From the NCBI GenBank assembly GCA_001314685.1, contig LJNT01000159.1:1-39921 (forward strand): a stretch of 39,921 nt of DNA. The letters are read 5' to 3'. The number at the start of each line of letters is the position of its first letter. Position 1 is the first letter of the stretch. The notes under the pieces were generated by a model. It was not told where the DNA came from, did no database searches, and worked only from the letters and a program-made list of their open reading frames with translations. Below, in pieces: positions 11,222-19,939 of this stretch. The position numbers and the translations under genes are program-made. Source of the DNA: Rhodobacteraceae bacterium HLUCCA09. GTDB taxonomy: Bacteria; Pseudomonadota; Alphaproteobacteria; Rhodobacterales; Rhodobacteraceae.

Positions 11222-11825
11222 GACGGGCGGCCGCCGCCCCTTCCTGACCAAGGAGCACGCGGCGGAGAGCGGGGCGGGGGCGCAACCCGCCCGTCAGCCG
11301 TCCGGAGGCGTGACCCGGCGTCTTGCCGGTGCCCCTTCGTCACCGGGTCGGATGCGCGGGGCAGGGCATCGCCTTTCCGCCATGGATTACCCGCGCAGGC
11401 ACGGCGGACGATGCTGCGCGCCTTCTCGGGGGCGGTGCCCGGGGCGGTGCCTGGACGGTGGCGACCGCGAGCCGGCGTCTGGAGCCGGGCACGGGCGACC
11501 CGCGCGATCATGCAGGTCTGAACGCCCGCGAACCCGACCACGAGCCCGGCCTTGAGCCCCGCCGTGGCGCACGGGCCGGAGATGTCCGCCGATCGAGGCC
11601 GGCGCGAGGCTCGGCCGGGGCAGGGTGGGCCCGCCGGCGCAGGTCAGGCGGTGCTGCGGCCCCGCCGGGTTGCACCCGCGGGCAAATCATGTAGGTGCGG
11701 CGTTGATCCGTCACGCTCCTGCCGCGCGCCGAGCGGAACATTTCGCGGGCCGTCCATCGGACCGTCCCCGCTCAACGACACGGCACGCCCGGCACCGGTG
11801 GCGGCGCAATTGCTCACGGGGAAGC
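11222..11825. other. 604-bp stretch without a recognisable gene
   Basis: This region between ccmE and the SulP gene holds only short overlapping frames, in several directions, rich in Arg/Gly/Pro/Ala, as expected by chance in GC-rich DNA. I see no family motif, no clear terminator and no direct repeats. It presumably contains the promoter of the SulP-Usp pair. Confidence 0.5.
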
Positions 11826-13310
11826 ATGAACGCGCTCTACGTCTATCGCGACCAATGGATCGGCAACGTGCGCGGCGACATCCTCGCCGGGCTCGTCGTG
11901 GCGCTCGCGCTGATCCCCGAGGCCATCGCCTTTTCGATCATCGCCGGCGTCGATCCCAAGGTCGGACTCTACGCCTCGTTCTCGATCGCGGTGATCCTGG
12001 CGATCACCGGCGGGCGGCCAGGCATGATCTCGGCCGCCACGGCGGCCACGGCAGTGCTGATGGTCACGCTCGTGAAGGAACACGGGCTGGAATACCTGCT
12101 GGCCGCCACCGTGCTCGCCGGGCTCATCCAGATCGCCGCCGGGGCGGCGAAGCTGGGCCGCCTGATGCGCTTCGTCTCGCGCTCGGTCATCACCGGCTTC
12201 GTCAACGCGCTGGCGATCCTGATCTTCCTGGCGCAGGTGCCGGAGCTGACGGGCGTCAGCTGGGTTACCTACGCTATGGTCGCGGCGGGGCTCGCGATCA
12301 TCTACCTCTTTCCGCTGCTGACCACCGCGGTTCCCTCGCCGCTCGTCACCATCGTCGTGCTCACGGCCGCCGCCATGGCGCTCGGCCTCGACGTGCGCAC
12401 GGTCTCGGACATGGGCGATCTGCCCGACACGCTGCCGGTGTTCCTGATCCCCGACATTCCGCTGACGCTGGAGACGCTGCAGATCATCCTGCCGTATTCG
12501 CTGGCGGTCGCCGCCGTGGGCCTGCTCGAGAGCCTGATGACCCAGACCATCGTCGACGACCTGACCGACACGACGAGCGACCGCAACCAGGAGTGCATCG
12601 GCCAGGGCATCGCCAACACCGCGACCGGCTTCATCGGCGGCATGGCCGGCTGCGCGATGATCGGCCAGTCGATCATCAACGTGAAGTCGGGCGGCCGCGG
12701 GCGCCTGTCGACCTTCATGGCCGGGGTATCCCTGCTGTTCATGATCGTCGTGCTCGGCGACCTGGTGGGACAGATCCCGATGCCGGCTCTGGTGGCGATC
12801 ATGATCATGGTCTCGATCGGCACCTTCTCGTGGACCTCGATCCAGAACCTGCGCGAGCACCCCAACTCGTCCTCCATCGTGATGCTCGCGACGGTGGTGG
12901 TGACCGTCTATACCCACAATCTCGCGCTCGGCGTGCTGACGGGCGTGCTGCTCTCGGGCATCTTCTTTGCCGGCAAGATCGCGCAGTTCTTCCGCGTGAC
13001 CTCGGAGATATCGCCCGACGGCCGCGCGCGCACCTACAGGGTCGAGGGGCAGCTCTTTTTCGCCTCCGCCGAGGATTTCATGGCTGCGTTCGACTTCCGC
13101 GAGGCGCTGGAGCGCGTCACCATCGACGTCAGCCGCGCCCATATCTGGGATGTCTCGTCTGTCGCCGCGCTCGACATGGCGGTGCTGAAATTCCGCCGCG
13201 AGGGGGCGGAGGTGGAGATCGTCGGCATGAACGAAGCCTCCGAGACGATCGTCGACCAGCTCGCCGTGCACGACAAGCCCGGCGCGATGGACAAGCTGAT
13301 GGAGCACTAG
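11826..13310 (+). CDS. SulP family anion permease with STAS domain
   Basis: A 494-residue inner-membrane protein of the SulP (SLC26) family, which moves sulfate, bicarbonate or other anions. The N-terminal family signature is [20 protein letters not shown] (about residues 25-44). About a dozen hydrophobic segments run to residue 390, and a STAS domain occupies about 405-490 with DVSSVAALD as its central loop. The start at 11826 gives the natural membrane N-terminus and has a GGGGAA ribosome binding site; an upstream extension to 11625 is open but not protein-like. A universal stress protein follows 10 bp downstream. Substrate specificity cannot be read from the sequence; sulfate and bicarbonate are both possible. 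Confidence 0.92.
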   Translation: MNALYVYRDQWIGNVRGDILAGLVVALALIPEAIAFSIIAGVDPKVGLYASFSIAVILAITGGRPGMISAATAATAVLMVTLVKEHGLEYLLAATVLAGLIQIAAGAAKLGRLMRFVSRSVITGFVNALAILIFLAQVPELTGVSWVTYAMVAAGLAIIYLFPLLTTAVPSPLVTIVVLTAAAMALGLDVRTVSDMGDLPDTLPVFLIPDIPLTLETLQIILPYSLAVAAVGLLESLMTQTIVDDLTDTTSDRNQECIGQGIANTATGFIGGMAGCAMIGQSIINVKSGGRGRLSTFMAGVSLLFMIVVLGDLVGQIPMPALVAIMIMVSIGTFSWTSIQNLREHPNSSSIVMLATVVVTVYTHNLALGVLTGVLLSGIFFAGKIAQFFRVTSEISPDGRARTYRVEGQLFFASAEDFMAAFDFREALERVTIDVSRAHIWDVSSVAALDMAVLKFRREGAEVEIVGMNEASETIVDQLAVHDKPGAMDKLMEH

Positions 13311-13320
13311 GGAGGGCCCC

Positions 13321-14199
13321 ATGGCCGAAACCGTGGCCGAAACCTTGTCCGCAACGCTGATGGCGCTGGTCGACGGCTCGGCCTATTCCGAGAGCGTCTG
13401 CCGCCACGCGGCCTGGATCGCCCGCCGCACCGGCGCGCAGGTCAAGCTCTACCACGTGCTCGACCCGCGGCGCGCGCCGGCGCAGCGCGACCTGTCGGGG
13501 TCGATCAAGCTGGGGGCCCGCTCTGACCTGCTGGAGAAGCTGAGCGCGCTCGACGAGCAGCACGCCAGGCTCTCGCAGGCGCACGGCCGCGCGATCCTCG
13601 AGGACGCCAAGGCGCTGATCGAGGGCGAGGGGGTGGACGACGTCGTCACCCGGCTGCGCAGCGGCGACATCGTCGAGACGGTCGCGGCCAAGGAGGGGGC
13701 CGCCGACATGATCCTGATCGGCAAGCGCGGCGAGGCCGCGGGGCTCGAGGCGCCGCATCTCGGCTCGAACTTCGAGCGGATCGTGCGGGCAAGCCACAAG
13801 CCGGTCTTTGTCGCCAATCGCGCGTTCCGCCCCATCGGCCGTGTGCTGATCGCCTATGACGGCGGCGTGTCGTCGATGAAGGCGGTCGACTACGTGGCGC
13901 GCGATCCGCTCTTCGCGGGCCTCGACGTCGTGGTGGCCACGGCCGGCGCCGAGACCGGGGAGACGCGCCGCGCCCTCGACGACGCCCGTGCGACGCTGAA
14001 GGCGGGCGGGCACGCGGCAGAGACGCATGTGCTGCGCGGCCACCCGGGCAAGGCCCTCGGCGAGTTCGTGGAACAGGGCGGCATCGACCTGCTGGTGATG
14101 GGCGCCTACGGCCATTCCCGCATCCGCACTCTTGTCATCGGCTCGACCACGACCGAGATGATCCGCTCGTGCCGGATTCCGGTGGTGCTCATGCGCTGA
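13321..14199 (+). CDS. Tandem-domain universal stress protein (UspA family)
   Basis: A 292-residue cytoplasmic protein with two Usp domains. The first (about residues 10-162) starts with MALVDGSAYSESVCRHA. The second (about 172-292) starts with RVLIAYDGGVSSMKAVDY and ends in the nucleotide-binding signature GAYGHSRIRTLVIGS, which fits G-2X-G-9X-G(S/T). The first domain has a looser version (GKRG...GSNFERI), so ATP binding is best supported for the second. A GGAGGG ribosome binding site lies 10 bp after the SulP stop, so the two are almost certainly co-transcribed. A role in sensing or modulating the transporter is an inference. Confidence 0.9.
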   Translation: MAETVAETLSATLMALVDGSAYSESVCRHAAWIARRTGAQVKLYHVLDPRRAPAQRDLSGSIKLGARSDLLEKLSALDEQHARLSQAHGRAILEDAKALIEGEGVDDVVTRLRSGDIVETVAAKEGAADMILIGKRGEAAGLEAPHLGSNFERIVRASHKPVFVANRAFRPIGRVLIAYDGGVSSMKAVDYVARDPLFAGLDVVVATAGAETGETRRALDDARATLKAGGHAAETHVLRGHPGKALGEFVEQGGIDLLVMGAYGHSRIRTLVIGSTTTEMIRSCRIPVVLMR

Positions 14200-14318
14200 G
14201 AGCCTGCGGGTGGCGCCTGTCTTGCGTCAGGCCAGTCAACCCGCCGCACAGGGGGCCGTGCAGCCCCGGCTGGATCCGCGAGGGGGGCGGCGCGGGCCGC
14301 AAAGCGTCGATCCCGGCC

Positions 14319-14900
14319 TTACGGGCATCGGGCCTCGATCAGGAGCGCCGCCAGTTCCCTCGCTTCGCGCGCGGGCCGGTCCGACCGCTCCAGCATGGCG
14401 GTCACGATCGCGCCGTCGATCAGCAGGCTCAACTCGCGCACGAGCCGCTCGGGATCGGTGGCGGCGGCCTCGCGCGCCACGGGGATCAGGATGTCGTCGG
14501 TCAGGCGCCGATGGCGGGCGACGATGTCGGCCACGGGCGGAGCGAGCTTGTCGTGCTCGGCGACCGCGTTGATGAAGGCGCAGCCGTAGAAGCCGTCAGA
14601 GCGGAACCACTCCTCGAGCAGGTCGAACACCGCGAGCAGGCGGTCGCGCGCAGGGCCGGGCGCCCGGCCGAGCCCGTCGGCGAACCAGGCCCGCCACTCC
14701 TCGCCCTCGCGGTCGAGCACGGCATGCAGCAGCTCGTCCTTCGAGCGGAACCGCTCGTAGAGCGTCTTGCGGCTGACGCCGGCCTCCTGCAGCACGCGCG
14801 CGATCCCCGTGCCCTGGACGCCATAGCGACAGAATAGCCGTTGCGCGGCCGTCATGAGGCGTTCGCGCGGAAGATCCGGCAGGGGCGGGGCGTCCTTCAT
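14319..14900 (-). CDS. TetR family transcriptional regulator
   Basis: A 193-residue TetR/AcrR-type repressor. The helix-turn-helix is at about residues 28-52 (TGIARVLQEAGVSRKTLYERF); the helical C-terminal ligand domain carries no family-specific motif I recognise. It is transcribed away from operon A across a 425-bp intergenic region, so it is the natural candidate regulator of that operon. An imperfect palindrome in that region could be its operator. Confidence 0.9.
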   Translation of the reverse strand: MKDAPPLPDLPRERLMTAAQRLFCRYGVQGTGIARVLQEAGVSRKTLYERFRSKDELLHAVLDREGEEWRAWFADGLGRAPGPARDRLLAVFDLLEEWFRSDGFYGCAFINAVAEHDKLAPPVADIVARHRRLTDDILIPVAREAAATDPERLVRELSLLIDGAIVTAMLERSDRPAREARELAALLIEARCP

Positions 14901-15325
14901 GGGTCTCCTTGCGGCAACGCGCGGCGGGCAGGGCCGCCGACCTGACGCCTTATCTTGTCTCGCCGCGATCGCATGGCAAGCCCGGACCGGCCGAGCGGAC
15001 AGGTCGCGCGGCGCGCTGTGCTCGACGCAGCGATTCGCCGCGATCGGTCAGGACAGCGTGCGGAAACTGATCGGTCTCCGCGCAGGGCGGCGCATCTTTC
15101 AGCACTCGCGCGCCGCAGCGCAGAAAAGAGCGTTGCCCGGAAAACGGGCATATCTCGTCCAACGTTCTGGCAAGGCGTGCCTTTCCTCCTGTCGCGTGCC
15201 TGCTGCCCCATGTTGACGGCGCGGCGATCCTCGCAGTCTCGTCAGACAGACCAATCGGTTTCCCGCCCGTGCAGGGCCGATCGGGGGCCCGCCGACGGTG
15301 CGGCGCAAGAGAGAGGACGAGAGAG
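14901..15325. promoter_or_regulatory. Divergent control region between tetR and operon A
   Basis: This 425-bp gap must contain both promoters. I see a 14-bp imperfect palindrome at 15248-15261 (AGACCAATCGGTTT, 10 of 14 positions symmetrical), a TTGACG at 15213-15218 without a good -10 partner, and a short inverted repeat CCCG-GAAAA-CGGG near 15150. No gene or RNA is recognisable. All assignments are tentative. Confidence 0.4.
15248..15261. promoter_or_regulatory. Possible TetR operator
   Basis: AGACCAATCGGTTT is an imperfect palindrome 65 bases before the operon A start codon. TetR-type operators are usually near-palindromes in such divergent gaps; the symmetry here is modest. Confidence 0.25.
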
Positions 15326-16447
15326 ATGACAGACGACATCCATGATCATCGCGGCCCCGAGCCCTGCCGCCCCGAGCCCTGCGGGTCGGAGCCCTGCGGC
15401 CACGACCACCCGGCCGAGACCGCGACGGCCAAGGCACGCTCCGGCCTGTCGCGCCGCAGCTTCCTGACCGCCTGCGGCTGCGTCGCCCTGCCGATCTCGG
15501 CCGCGGGCTCGGCCATGCTCGCCGCGGCCGGCCGGGCCGAGGCGCAGGTGTCGGACGAGGTGCTGCGCATCGGGCACCTGCCGGCGGGCTGCGTCTCTCA
15601 CCTGCTGCTGGCCAAGGCGACGGGCATGTTCGCCGAGGCGGGGCTCAACGTCGAGCTGACCCAGTTCAACGGGCCGGCCGACAATCTGCAGGCGCTGGTC
15701 GCCGGCGGCATCCACGCCATGCACAACCCCTGGACGACGACGCTGGCCGCCTACGCCAACGGCACCGACAACCTGCGTATCGTGGGCGGCTCGGGCATCT
15801 CGGGGGTCGAGCTTGTGGCCCGCGAAGGCTCGGTAAAGAACGTGCGCGAGTTCATCGAGGCCGCCGGGACGGGGCTGCGCGTGGGCACGCTGCGCCTCGA
15901 TACGCTCGAGGTCGTGGGCTACGGCACCATGGCGCAGAACGGCAAGTCGTACGAAGATTACGAGATGACGTTCTTCCCCTCGATGGTGGGGATGGGCGAG
16001 GCGCTGGCCTCGGGCGACATCGACGTGTGCACCCTCGTCCAGCCCTATGCCGAGACGGTCGTGCGCGAGGCCAACGGCATCTACCTCGCCGACAGCAACG
16101 ACGTCTGGGGCCCCGAAGCGCCCGACTGCGTCATCACCTCGACGACCGGGATGATGGACGAGAAGGGCGAGTTGATGACCGCCTACATGACCGTGCTCTC
16201 CGAGGCGGCGCGCTCGTTCTACAACGATTTCGAGGGGGCGCTCGACGTGCTGCAGCCGATCTACGGCGCACCGCGCGAGATCCTCGCGATCGCGCTGAAG
16301 CGCCAGTCGCCCGACCCGGTGATCAACGCCGCCGGCGCCTCGGGCATCCGCGACGGCGTCAGGTATCTGATCGAGCTCGGCTATTTCGAGACCAACATCG
16401 CCGACGAGGTGCTGATGCTCGAGCGCCAGCCCGGCGTCGTCGTCTGA
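15326..16447 (+). CDS. Tat-exported ABC transporter substrate-binding protein (NMT1/SsuA-like)
   Basis: A 373-residue periplasmic binding protein for the permease and ATPase encoded downstream. A twin-arginine motif SRRSFL (RR at 43-44) precedes a hydrophobic stretch and a likely cleavage site after AEA (residue 73). The mature part follows the nitrate/sulfonate/taurine/pyrimidine binding-protein fold (RIGHLPAGCVSHLLLAKATG, then FNGPADNLQALVAGGIHA). Ahead of the Tat motif is an unusual Cys/His-rich presequence with three EPC units and HDH patches. The ATG at 15326 was chosen because GAGAGGAC precedes it; a longer frame upstream looks unlike protein. Tat export suggests a folded or cofactor-bound protein. 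The ligand is unknown. Confidence 0.88.
   Translation: MTDDIHDHRGPEPCRPEPCGSEPCGHDHPAETATAKARSGLSRRSFLTACGCVALPISAAGSAMLAAAGRAEAQVSDEVLRIGHLPAGCVSHLLLAKATGMFAEAGLNVELTQFNGPADNLQALVAGGIHAMHNPWTTTLAAYANGTDNLRIVGGSGISGVELVAREGSVKNVREFIEAAGTGLRVGTLRLDTLEVVGYGTMAQNGKSYEDYEMTFFPSMVGMGEALASGDIDVCTLVQPYAETVVREANGIYLADSNDVWGPEAPDCVITSTTGMMDEKGELMTAYMTVLSEAARSFYNDFEGALDVLQPIYGAPREILAIALKRQSPDPVINAAGASGIRDGVRYLIELGYFETNIADEVLMLERQPGVVV
15356..15400. repeat. Three 15-bp direct repeats in the binding-protein presequence
   Basis: A CCCGAGCCCTGC-type unit recurs three times with a 15-bp period (core GAGCCCTGC at 15359, 15374 and 15389), encoding three Glu-Pro-Cys units spaced five residues apart, ending in Gly-His-Asp-His. 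Confidence 0.85.
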
Positions 16448-16518
16448 TCCACCGCGCATCCGGCCGGCGCGCGGCCCCATCCCCGCGCCGGCCCCCGCAT
16501 TGCTGAAGGGAGGCATTC

Positions 16519-17826
16519 ATGCTCGACCAATCCCCCGACACGACACGGCCCGCCGGAAGCGGCCGCATCACTGCCGATGTCGTGATCGTCGGCGCCCGCG
16601 CCGCCGGCTCGTCGCTCGCCATCCACCTCGCCCGGCAGGGCCGCAAGGTCGTCGCCGTCGACCGCGCGACCTTCCCTTCCGAGACGATGTCGACCCACGT
16701 CATCTACCCCAACACCCTGGCGCGGCTGGAGGATCTGGGCGTGCTCGAGGAGATCGAGGCGCACGGGCCGCCGCCGCTCTATACCTCGTGGTATCACGAG
16801 GGGCGCATGTTCGTGGCCCCGCACACGCCCGAGCGCGGGCGCGACTGGGCGCACTGCGTCCGCCGCGTGACGCTCGACGACATCCTCGTGCGGGCGGCCC
16901 GCCGCGCGGGCGCGACCATCCTGGAGGGCCATCGCGCCACCGGTTTCATCGGCGCCGGCACCGGGGACGATCCGCTGCGCGGCCTCACCTGCCTGACGCC
17001 CGAGGGCGCGGAGGTGACGATCGAGGCCGACATCGTGGTGGGCGCCGACGGCGTGAACTCGGCGCTCGCGCGCCATGTCGGTCTCGACCGCGAAAAGGTG
17101 ATGCCGACCGAGACGATGCTCTACTACGCCTACTGGACGGGCGTCGACACGCGGAACACGCAGGATTTCTTCTTCGAGTGCCCGTGGATCTGCGCCCACT
17201 TCCCCGCCGACGACGGCCACCACGTGATCACGATGAACGGCCCCGCCGAGGCGCGGAAGGAGATGGGCGACCTGCAGGAATTCTACCTCGACAAGATCAG
17301 GTCGATCCCGGCGCTGGCGGCGCGGCTGAAAACCGCGACGCAGGTCAGCCGCGTCACCGGCACCACCCGGCTCGACGGCTTCTACCGCCAGCACACCGGC
17401 CCCGGCTGGGCGCTGGTGGGCGATGCGGCCCACTTCAAGCACCCGGCTTCGGCGCAGGGCATCTGCGACGCGCTCCACGCGGCCGAGGTGCTGGCCGAGG
17501 GGATCGCGGCAGGCGACTGGGCGACCTCCTACCCCGCCTGGCGTGACGCGGAGAGCCCCGAGCTCTACGCCTTCTGCAAGCACCTGCGCGAGGCGCCGTC
17601 CGACGCGGCGATGCGCGTGGTGATGGACGCCTTCATCAAGGACGCGCATCTGGCGCGCAAGATGGTCGACGTCTGGGCGCGCTCGTCGCGGCCCTGGACC
17701 GACGTGATCCCCCACGTCCCCGGCATGGAGCAGGTGACGGGTCTCTCGGTCGAGAGCGTGCTGGCCGAGTTTGCCGCCAACACACGCGTCGCCGCGCCGA
17801 AGCCCGCCGCGATCGCCGCGGAATGA
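16519..17826 (+). CDS. FAD-dependent monooxygenase / oxidoreductase
   Basis: A 435-residue flavoprotein of the PHBH-like (FAD_binding_3) group. The ADP-binding Rossmann region VVIVGARAAGSSLAIHLA starts near residue 19; its first motif reads GARAAG, so the second canonical glycine is Arg. The middle DG-type motif is VVGADGVNSALARHVG (about 174-189), and the ribityl-binding GDAAHFKHPASAQG lies near 302. The protein is cytoplasmic and should use NAD(P)H to hydroxylate an organic substrate, though dehydrogenase or reductase chemistry cannot be excluded. Its stop overlaps the DUF1116 start by four bases. A ribosome binding site (GGGAGG) precedes the ATG. Context makes it the likely first oxidative step of operon A. 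Confidence 0.88.
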   Translation: MLDQSPDTTRPAGSGRITADVVIVGARAAGSSLAIHLARQGRKVVAVDRATFPSETMSTHVIYPNTLARLEDLGVLEEIEAHGPPPLYTSWYHEGRMFVAPHTPERGRDWAHCVRRVTLDDILVRAARRAGATILEGHRATGFIGAGTGDDPLRGLTCLTPEGAEVTIEADIVVGADGVNSALARHVGLDREKVMPTETMLYYAYWTGVDTRNTQDFFFECPWICAHFPADDGHHVITMNGPAEARKEMGDLQEFYLDKIRSIPALAARLKTATQVSRVTGTTRLDGFYRQHTGPGWALVGDAAHFKHPASAQGICDALHAAEVLAEGIAAGDWATSYPAWRDAESPELYAFCKHLREAPSDAAMRVVMDAFIKDAHLARKMVDVWARSSRPWTDVIPHVPGMEQVTGLSVESVLAEFAANTRVAAPKPAAIAAE

Positions 17827-19049
17827 GCGCCCGGGACGACCTGACCCCGGCCGACCGCGAGGCGGTCGGCCGGATCATCGCCTGCCGGCCGGTGCTGACC
17901 GGGCTCGAGATCGCCCGCGACGCGCTGGGGCTCGGCGATGGCGCGCTCGGCCATGCCGGCCCGCCCTTCCGCTCGCGCGACGAGATCCCGGCCGTGGTGC
18001 TCGGCGCGCTCGCGGGCGCCGCGGTGCACGAGGGCTGGGCAGGCAGCGTGGCGCAGGGGCGCGACATGGTGCTCTCGGGCGAGATCGCGCTCCACGCCAA
18101 CCACGACCTCGGCACGGTGTCTCCGATGGCGGGCGTCGTGCGCCCCTCGCAGCCGGTGATGCGGGTCGAGAACGCCGAGGGCAGCGGCACCACCTGGGCC
18201 ACCTTCGCCGAGGCGGGGCGCCGCGCCCTGCGCTTCGGCGTCTACGACGAGGCGGCCGCCGAGGGCCTGCGCCACGTCGACACCGTGATCGCGCCCGCCG
18301 TCGCCACGGCGCTGCCCAAGGAGGGGCTGCCGGTCTGGCCGCTCGTCGCGCACGGTCTGACGCTCGGTGACGACACCCACCAGCGCAACATCGGCGGCAT
18401 GTCGGCCTTCCTCGCCGCGCTGCCCGACCTGCCCGGCGACGTGCGCGCGTGGCTGAGCGGGGTGCCGCAGCACTTTCTCAACTACGCCATGGCCGCGGCC
18501 AAGCTCTGCCTCGACCGCGCGTCGGGCGTGCCCGGCGCGCGCATCGTCACCGCGCTCACCCGCAACGGCGCCCAATGCGCGATCCGCGTGGCCGGTACCG
18601 GCGCGCAGTGGCACCGCGCGCCTGCCTCCGACCCCGTGGGCGGCTTCTTCGAGGGCTTCGCGCAGTCCGACGCGCAGCCCGATCTCGGCGACAGCGCCAT
18701 CGTCGAGACCTTCGGTCTGGGCGGCTGCACGGCGCATACCGCGCCCGAGATCGCCCGCACGATGGGCCGCAACTGGGACGAGGCACGCCGCGAGGGCACG
18801 CGGATGCGGTCGCTCTTCGCTGCCCGATCCCCGCATTTCGACCCCGCGCTCGCCGGGGCCGAGGGCCTCGGCGCGGGCCTGCATGCCGCACGCGCGGCCG
18901 CGGCGGGGGGCGTGCGCATCCATACCGGGATCGCGCACCGCGACGGGGCGACGGGCTGGATCGGCATCGGCGTCGCCCGCGCGCCCGCCGCCTGCTTCGA
19001 GGCGGCGCTCGCCGCCATCGCCGAGACCCACGAGACGGAGGTGACATGA
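17823..19049 (+). CDS. DUF1116 family protein (YlbE-like)
   Basis: A 408-residue cytoplasmic protein that matches, from memory, the whole length of E. coli YlbE. Shared blocks are HAGPPFRSRDE near residue 42, HEGWA near 70, the GDDTHQRN motif near 182, FLNYAMAAAKLCLD near 219, IVTALTRNGAQCAIRV near 241, DLGDSAIVETFGLGG near 287, and IHTGIAHRDGATGWIG near 363. In E. coli, YlbE (AllG) acts with FdrA and YlbF in oxamate carbamoyl transfer during allantoin use. Neither partner is visible here, so transfer of that function is not safe. It is translationally coupled to the monooxygenase upstream and the permease downstream (ATGA overlaps). Confidence 0.9.
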   Translation: MSARDDLTPADREAVGRIIACRPVLTGLEIARDALGLGDGALGHAGPPFRSRDEIPAVVLGALAGAAVHEGWAGSVAQGRDMVLSGEIALHANHDLGTVSPMAGVVRPSQPVMRVENAEGSGTTWATFAEAGRRALRFGVYDEAAAEGLRHVDTVIAPAVATALPKEGLPVWPLVAHGLTLGDDTHQRNIGGMSAFLAALPDLPGDVRAWLSGVPQHFLNYAMAAAKLCLDRASGVPGARIVTALTRNGAQCAIRVAGTGAQWHRAPASDPVGGFFEGFAQSDAQPDLGDSAIVETFGLGGCTAHTAPEIARTMGRNWDEARREGTRMRSLFAARSPHFDPALAGAEGLGAGLHAARAAAAGGVRIHTGIAHRDGATGWIGIGVARAPAACFEAALAAIAETHETEVT

Positions 19050-19939
19050 CCGCCCAGGCCGCCACCACGCACGCCCCGCCGGCCGACGCTGCGCCGGAGG
19101 CCGCCACGCCGCCACCGCCCCGGCGTGCCGCCGCCGCTCCGTCGCTGTCCCGGCGGCTGGTCCGGCGCTTCGGCACGCCGCTGTCGTTCGTATTCGCCTG
19201 GGCGGTGCTGCTCGGGCTGTGGGAGCTTGGCGCCGCCGCCGGCTGGTTCTCCGACCGCATCCTGCCGCCGCCCTCGCAGACGATCCCCTTCCTGCTGGCG
19301 GGCGAGGCGACGGTCGGCTTCGGCACCCAGCGCACCGGCCTCCTGGAGGCGATCGGCGTGACGCTGGTGCGGATCTCGGTGGGCCTCGTGCTCGGCCTTG
19401 TCGCGGCCATCGGCGTGGCCTTCCTGATCCTGCAGGTGAAGCTCTTGCGCGCTCTCGTGCTGCCCATCGTGCAGTCGATCGCGCCGATCTCGCCGGTGGC
19501 GTGGGTGCCCTTCGCCATCGCCATCGTCGGCATCGGCGATCCGGCGGCGATCTTCGTGGTGTTCATGGCGATCTTCGGCTCGATGTGCTGCGCCGCCGTC
19601 GCCGCCTTCGACTCCGTCCCGCAGGAATACCGCAAGGTCGCCCGCTCGCTCGGCGCGGGCACGGCCGAGATGTGGCGCACCGTGCTGCTGCCGGCCGCCG
19701 CGCCCTCGCTGATGACGATGGTGCGGATGAGCTTCTTCGCCGCGTGGATGGCGGTGCTCGCCGGCGAGATGGCCGGCATCAATTCGGGGCTCGGCTACCT
19801 GATCATCATGGGCCAGCAGATGTACAACATGAAGCTCGTGATGGTGGGAATCATCGCCATCGGCGTGGTGGGCTTTGCGCTCGACCGGCTGCTGCTGCTC
19901 GCGCAGCGGCGGATCGTCTGGTGGGAGGACGCGCAATGA
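19046..19939 (+). CDS. ABC transporter permease (SsuC/TauC-like)
   Basis: A 297-residue inner-membrane permease. A Pro/Ala-rich N-terminal tail of about 45 residues precedes roughly six hydrophobic segments. The ATPase-contact loop is EYRKVARSLGAGTAEMWRTV near 195, equivalent to the EAA motif. It partners with the Tat-exported binding protein at the operon start and the ATPase just downstream (4-bp overlap). The ATG overlapping the DUF1116 stop was chosen as start. The SsuC/TauC/NrtB-type family imports small anions, sulfonates or pyrimidine-like compounds. Confidence 0.93.
   Translation: MTAQAATTHAPPADAAPEAATPPPPRRAAAAPSLSRRLVRRFGTPLSFVFAWAVLLGLWELGAAAGWFSDRILPPPSQTIPFLLAGEATVGFGTQRTGLLEAIGVTLVRISVGLVLGLVAAIGVAFLILQVKLLRALVLPIVQSIAPISPVAWVPFAIAIVGIGDPAAIFVVFMAIFGSMCCAAVAAFDSVPQEYRKVARSLGAGTAEMWRTVLLPAAAPSLMTMVRMSFFAAWMAVLAGEMAGINSGLGYLIIMGQQMYNMKLVMVGIIAIGVVGFALDRLLLLAQRRIVWWEDAQ

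Noticed and set aside
8783-11251. An 822-codon minus-strand frame over murI, argC and ccmE
   Set aside because: It crosses three conserved genes on the other strand and shows only the codon mirror of their sequence.
11222-11825. Short frames in the gap after ccmE that could be small genes
   Set aside because: None has a ribosome binding site with protein-like composition, and several overlap each other on both strands.
11814-13322. A 502-codon minus-strand frame opposite the SulP gene, rich in His/Asp/Arg
   Set aside because: The His/Asp pattern is the complement of hydrophobic codons in the transporter, not a metal-binding protein.
15356-15400. The 15-bp repeats as a regulatory or CRISPR-like array
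   Set aside because: The repeats are in frame within the binding-protein gene and encode regular Glu-Pro-Cys units, so they are coding.
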